Assembly: GCA_002148405.1 (NCBI GenBank)
Contig: MUGG01000212.1
Span: 62,001 to 126,000 of the forward strand
Source of the DNA: Alkalinema sp. CACIAM 70d
GTDB lineage: Bacteria; Cyanobacteriota; Cyanobacteriia; Leptolyngbyales; Leptolyngbyaceae
Reading direction: 5' to 3'
DNA: 64,000 bases
Part shown: one piece after another, positions 61,181-64,000 of the stretch
Layout of the letters: each line of letters starts with the position of its first letter
Position numbering within the stretch: position 1 is the stretch's first letter
Notes under the pieces: generated by a model
What the model saw: only the letters and a program-made list of their open reading frames with translations
Database searches by the model: none
Told to the model about the DNA's origin: nothing
Program-made: the position numbers and the translations under genes

Positions 61181-61858
61181 ATGACAACCCCATTCCTAAC
61201 AAGTTCCAAGCTGATTCCCCTCGCGATCGCCCTGACGATCGGCCTGACCGGATGTCCCTCTACCTCTCCGCCCGCCAGTTCCAGTCCGGTTAGTTCAGAT
61301 CCCGCCACCTCCCGAACGCCATCACCCCAAGACCATGGCATGATGGGGCACTCGATGGATCTGGGGCCAGCGGATGCCGAATTCGATTTGCGGTTTATCG
61401 ATGCAATGACGCCCCACCACCAAGGGGCGCTAGAAATGGCCCAGGACGTGCTAGAAAAATCTCGGCGGCCTGAGCTGAAAAAACTGGCGCAGGCTATCAT
61501 GGCAGCCCAAAATCCAGAAATTCAGCAAATGCAGAAATGGCGAACCGCCTGGTATCCTAAAGCGTCGAAGGAACCGATCGCTTGGCACGGAGCGATGAAG
61601 CATTCCATGCCCATGTCCCAGGAACAGATCCACGGAATGAAAATGACGATGGATTTAGGCAAAGCCGATGCGCAGTTTGATCTGCGGTTTCTCAATGCCA
61701 TGATTGTGCACCATGAAGGAGCAGTCACCATGGCTCAGGAAGCTCTTCAGAAGTCAAAGCGGCCTGAAATGCAGAAACTCGCTAAGGCGATCGTGAGCAG
61801 CCAAACCAATGAAATTGAACTGATGAAAACCTGGCGGAAGCGTTGGTATTCTCAGTAA
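61181..61858 (+). CDS. Lipoprotein with two tandem DUF305 domains
   Basis: 225 residues. A lipobox LTIGLTGC at residues of about 19-26 makes a lipoprotein. A Ser/Pro-rich linker with MMGHSM follows, then two DUF305 copies: HHQGALEMAQDVLEKSRRPELKKLA, then HHEGAVTMAQEALQKSKRPEMQKLA, each preceded by DLGxADAxFDLRFxxAM. Each ends in an IELMKTWR or IQQMQKWR helix. The Met/His-rich character suggests copper or silver binding; DUF305 proteins such as CopM take part in copper resistance. The ATG at 61181 starts the signal peptide; the frame extends to 61142. Confidence 0.88.
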   Translation: MTTPFLTSSKLIPLAIALTIGLTGCPSTSPPASSSPVSSDPATSRTPSPQDHGMMGHSMDLGPADAEFDLRFIDAMTPHHQGALEMAQDVLEKSRRPELKKLAQAIMAAQNPEIQQMQKWRTAWYPKASKEPIAWHGAMKHSMPMSQEQIHGMKMTMDLGKADAQFDLRFLNAMIVHHEGAVTMAQEALQKSKRPEMQKLAKAIVSSQTNEIELMKTWRKRWYSQ

Positions 61859-61902
61859 CTTTGGTATTCCCAGTAATTTTTGAGTGGTGACTGTGGGAGG
61901 AT

Positions 61903-61918
61903 TTCATCTTGATTTCAT
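61903..61918 (+). promoter_or_regulatory. TTCAT-N6-TTCAT direct repeat upstream of the SbnA-like gene
   Basis: TTCAT at 61903-61907 and 61914-61918, with the same 6-base spacing and near-identical spacer (CTTGAT vs TTTGAT) as at 61093. It lies 53 bp before the ATG at 61971. Suggests both promoters answer to the same response regulator. Confidence 0.55.
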
Positions 61919-61970
61919 TTCGAGTTGTCATCTTAGTAACTGTAGAGAGTTTTGAATCCGTTGAACCATC

Positions 61971-63140
61971 ATGGCTTCTCTCAGTTCACTGCCGGGAAAT
62001 CGATTCAATGCGGGGTTAGGCTCGCCAGTGGCGGCTGCATCTGCATTTTCTGCCGCCCTGTCTTCTGCGCCTTTAGGGGCTGCGCCTGTAGCATCTGCGC
62101 CTCTAGCGGCTTCAGTGACCGACGCTTTGGGCCGAGTTCCCATTGTTCGCTTAAATCGCCTGCATCCAAGCTGTAACCAGCACGATCTGTACCTGAAATT
62201 GGAATCCTGCAATCCGGGAGGCAGCATTAAGGAAAAAAATGCCGCTTACCTGGTGCATCAAGCGGAACAGTCTGGACAATTGCGTCCTGGGGGAACGATC
62301 GTAGAATCCAGTTCAGGGAATTTTGGCATTGGGTTAGCGATCGTGGGGGCGACCCGTGGCTATCGTGTCCTGATTGTGATTGATGCGAAAACCTCACCGA
62401 CCATTCGCCGGATGCTCCAAGCCTATGGTGCAGAGTTGGTGGAGGTGCCTTTGGAGGCCGCCGATGCCCATGGGTCGATGCAGGTGGCGCGGATGCAAAG
62501 GGCACAGGAACTCGAACGCACTCTTCCGGGGGCCTGGTATCCCGCACAACACACCAATCCGCAAAATGTCGAAGCCCACAGCCTTTGGACGGCCCAGGAA
62601 ATTGCAGCGGCCTTTCCAACGGGGCCAGACGCGATCGTCGTTGGCGTGAGTACGGCGGGCCAACTAACGGGCATCAGTCGCTATTTCAAACAACACTCTC
62701 CGAAAACTCGTATTATTGGCGTTGACGTAGCGGGATCGGCGATTCTGGGAACCCCACGCCATGCCTACAAAATGACGGGGCTGGGACTTTCGTTTATTCC
62801 GCCCAACTATGACCCTCAGGTTTTAGATGCGGCCTACAGCGTCTCTGATGCATTGGCGTTTTCCGTGTGCCATGCCCTAGCCCAGCGGGAAGGGATGTTA
62901 CTGGGAGCTTCGACAGGGGCGATCGTGGCGGCGGCGCTGGCGGATGTCCAACGGTTTACGCAACCCCAAACCTATCTATTGCTCAATCCCGATCGCGGCG
63001 ATCGCTACCTAGAAACGGTTTATGATGCGGATTGGTTAAAACAACACCATCTCACTATTTTGCAGGATCAGGATCTCGTGCAAGCGATCAATCATCTTCA
63101 ACCCGTGCCCTTAGATTTAGTTCGGAGGGCGGCTCAGTGA
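61971..63140 (+). CDS. PLP-dependent cysteine synthase-like enzyme, SbnA-like
   Basis: 389 residues. The Ala/Ser-rich lead of about 48 residues is unusual. The fold-type II PLP domain starts DALGRVPIVRLNRL. PLP lysine K87 in NPGGSIKEKN; the substrate loop reads VESSSGNFGIGLA where CysK has TSGNTGI. The phosphate loop is VGVSTAGQLTGISRYF. ESSSGN and VSTAGQ are the forms I associate with SbnA (2,3-diaminopropionate precursor synthase from O-phosphoserine) rather than CysK. The next gene overlaps by four bases (GTGA), suggesting a shared pathway, perhaps of a metallophore. SbnB partner not in the window. Confidence 0.78.
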   Translation: MASLSSLPGNRFNAGLGSPVAAASAFSAALSSAPLGAAPVASAPLAASVTDALGRVPIVRLNRLHPSCNQHDLYLKLESCNPGGSIKEKNAAYLVHQAEQSGQLRPGGTIVESSSGNFGIGLAIVGATRGYRVLIVIDAKTSPTIRRMLQAYGAELVEVPLEAADAHGSMQVARMQRAQELERTLPGAWYPAQHTNPQNVEAHSLWTAQEIAAAFPTGPDAIVVGVSTAGQLTGISRYFKQHSPKTRIIGVDVAGSAILGTPRHAYKMTGLGLSFIPPNYDPQVLDAAYSVSDALAFSVCHALAQREGMLLGASTGAIVAAALADVQRFTQPQTYLLLNPDRGDRYLETVYDADWLKQHHLTILQDQDLVQAINHLQPVPLDLVRRAAQ

Positions 63141-64000
63141 CATTAGACCAGACACGATCGCAGATGTCTCAGCCGCAGATGTCTCAGCCTTCTTCCATCC
63201 CTTCCCAGGAGGCGCAACCGCCCCAGGAATCACACCCGGAAATCCCCCAGGAAATCTCTCAATCAGCCCCCCAGGAATTGCCTCAGGAATCGCCCCAGGC
63301 AACCCCTCCAGTGTCCCAAAACATTAGCCTTGCCCAGCTATGGCGGGAATTTTTGCCCCTGTCGCTGAGTGATGTGACGATGGCCTGTGGCGATCCGGTG
63401 ATTACGACCACCTTGGCCCACTTGCCGGAAGCACGACTCAACTTAGCCGCAGTCGGGTTGGCAAAATCCTTGGCGGTCTTTTTTGAAAGTCCGATCATTA
63501 TGATCTTGCATGCCTCCAATGCCTTGGCGGGGTCATCGGCTTCACGGCAAGCCCTTTGGCGGTTCACCTGTTTGGCGGGGGGTGGGCTGAGTCTTTTGCT
63601 AACGGTTTTGGCGTTGCCGATCGTGTTTAACCAGGTGGGGCCAACGGTCTTAGGCATTCCGATCGAGTTATTGACGACTGTGAGTCAGGTGTTGCTCCTG
63701 ATGGGCGGATGGACGTTTGCGATCGCGTGGCGGCGCTATTTTCAAGGCTTACTGATCTACCATGGCCAGTCCCAAGCCCTCGCAAAGGCCAGTGTGGCGA
63801 GATTGACCACCCTGATTGCCATCATGGCGATCGGCTTTTGGCTCAAACTGTCCGGGGCCCTCCTCGCTGGAGCCGCATTAATGATCGGCGTCTTGGTGGA
63901 GGCGATCGTCGTAACGATATTTGCCTACCGTTCCGGCGCGACGTTGCCGCCCCCCGATCCCCTGACTGCAACACAACCCGCAACACAACCCGCAACGCAG
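63137..64000 (+). CDS. Multi-spanning transporter, MATE/ANK-like (5' part, runs off the window)
   Basis: First 288 codons, open at the window edge. Starts at GTG 63137 overlapping the SbnA-like stop; GGAGGG at 63124 precedes it. A Pro/Gln/Glu/Ser-rich lead of about 57 residues has PQE repeats. Then come membrane helices: LAQLWREFLPLSLSDVTMACG, LAAVGLAKSLAVFFESPIIM, LAGGGLSLLLTVLALPIVF, LLLMGGWTFAIAWRRYF, LTTLIAIMAIGFWLKLS, LMIGVLVEAIVVTIFAY. Topology and FLPLSxSD recall the MATE and progressive-ankylosis (ANK) branches of the MOP exporter superfamily. Ends in a repeat TQPATQPATQ. Likely exports the product of the adjacent PLP enzyme or a related metabolite; substrate unknown. Confidence 0.6.
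   Translation, partial: MTLDQTRSQMSQPQMSQPSSIPSQEAQPPQESHPEIPQEISQSAPQELPQESPQATPPVSQNISLAQLWREFLPLSLSDVTMACGDPVITTTLAHLPEARLNLAAVGLAKSLAVFFESPIIMILHASNALAGSSASRQALWRFTCLAGGGLSLLLTVLALPIVFNQVGPTVLGIPIELLTTVSQVLLLMGGWTFAIAWRRYFQGLLIYHGQSQALAKASVARLTTLIAIMAIGFWLKLSGALLAGAALMIGVLVEAIVVTIFAYRSGATLPPPDPLTATQPATQPATQ

Noticed and set aside
63283..63657. 124-codon minus frame at the window end
   Set aside because: It lies opposite the transporter gene, which is supported by its membrane helices, the GGAGGG site and the GTGA overlap.
1..64000. tRNA, rRNA, tmRNA or riboswitch genes
   Set aside because: I looked for T-loop GGTTCGAATCC-type ends and known riboswitch cores in the spacers and saw none; a covariance scan would be needed to exclude diverged RNAs.

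Overview
The window is chromosomal DNA from a cyanobacterium. The palindrome GCGATCGC (HIP1) and its core CGATCG recur in genes and spacers on both strands. The gene content fits: DUF928, CHASE2, FecR, Coq4, DUF1350, an AAA-like/HTH protein, a WD40 Ser/Thr kinase and an NtcA-like Crp/Fnr regulator. Most genes are chromosomal housekeeping or signalling genes. I found no rRNA, tRNA, CRISPR array or complete insertion sequence.

Layout. 0.2-8 kb: a Tat-exported metallophosphoesterase, a proline-rich membrane protein, a DUF928 protein, a Cof-type HAD phosphatase, an orphan DALR-domain protein, an NtcA-like regulator and an HTH-type protein. 8-21 kb is the most distinctive block, a divergent two-partner-secretion locus. 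Leftward run a TpsB/FhaC outer-membrane transporter, a CHASE2-adenylate cyclase and a second DUF928 protein. Rightward run a small secreted protein, a 1056-residue predicted outer-membrane protein and a TpsA exoprotein ending in a CHAT (caspase-like) protease domain with His and Cys in place. 21.5-33 kb: CpdA-type phosphodiesterase, Dtd, a thioredoxin-like ferredoxin, a CobW GTPase with a long His tract, CysS, TldD/TldE, and threonine synthase lying between two ubiquitin-like sulfur carriers. 33-42 kb: WD40 kinase, a small Cys/His-rich gene split by an in-frame TAG, a TM2 protein, an uninterrupted dnaE lacking the usual cyanobacterial split intein, and an AAA-like protein with an inverted repeat over its start. 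42.2-44.3 kb holds no convincing gene.

44-64 kb: a FecR protein overlapping a CHASE2-histidine kinase, D-lactate-type dehydrogenase, LD-carboxypeptidase, a RluD-type pseudouridine synthase, DUF1350, an Orn/Lys/Arg decarboxylase broken by a one-base deletion in a G run, a C39-like peptidase, an SGNH-type protein, an SDR, Coq4, a lipoprotein with two DUF305 domains, a SbnA-like PLP enzyme and the first part of a multi-spanning transporter. The DUF305 gene and the SbnA-like gene each have a TTCAT-N6-TTCAT direct repeat upstream, suggesting control by one OmpR/PhoB-type response regulator, possibly metal-responsive.

Many spacers carry two to four perfect or near-perfect tandem copies of short units, most often 16 bp and sometimes 11, 14 or 18 bp, with no shared sequence between loci. 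All function calls come from reading motifs; no database search was possible.
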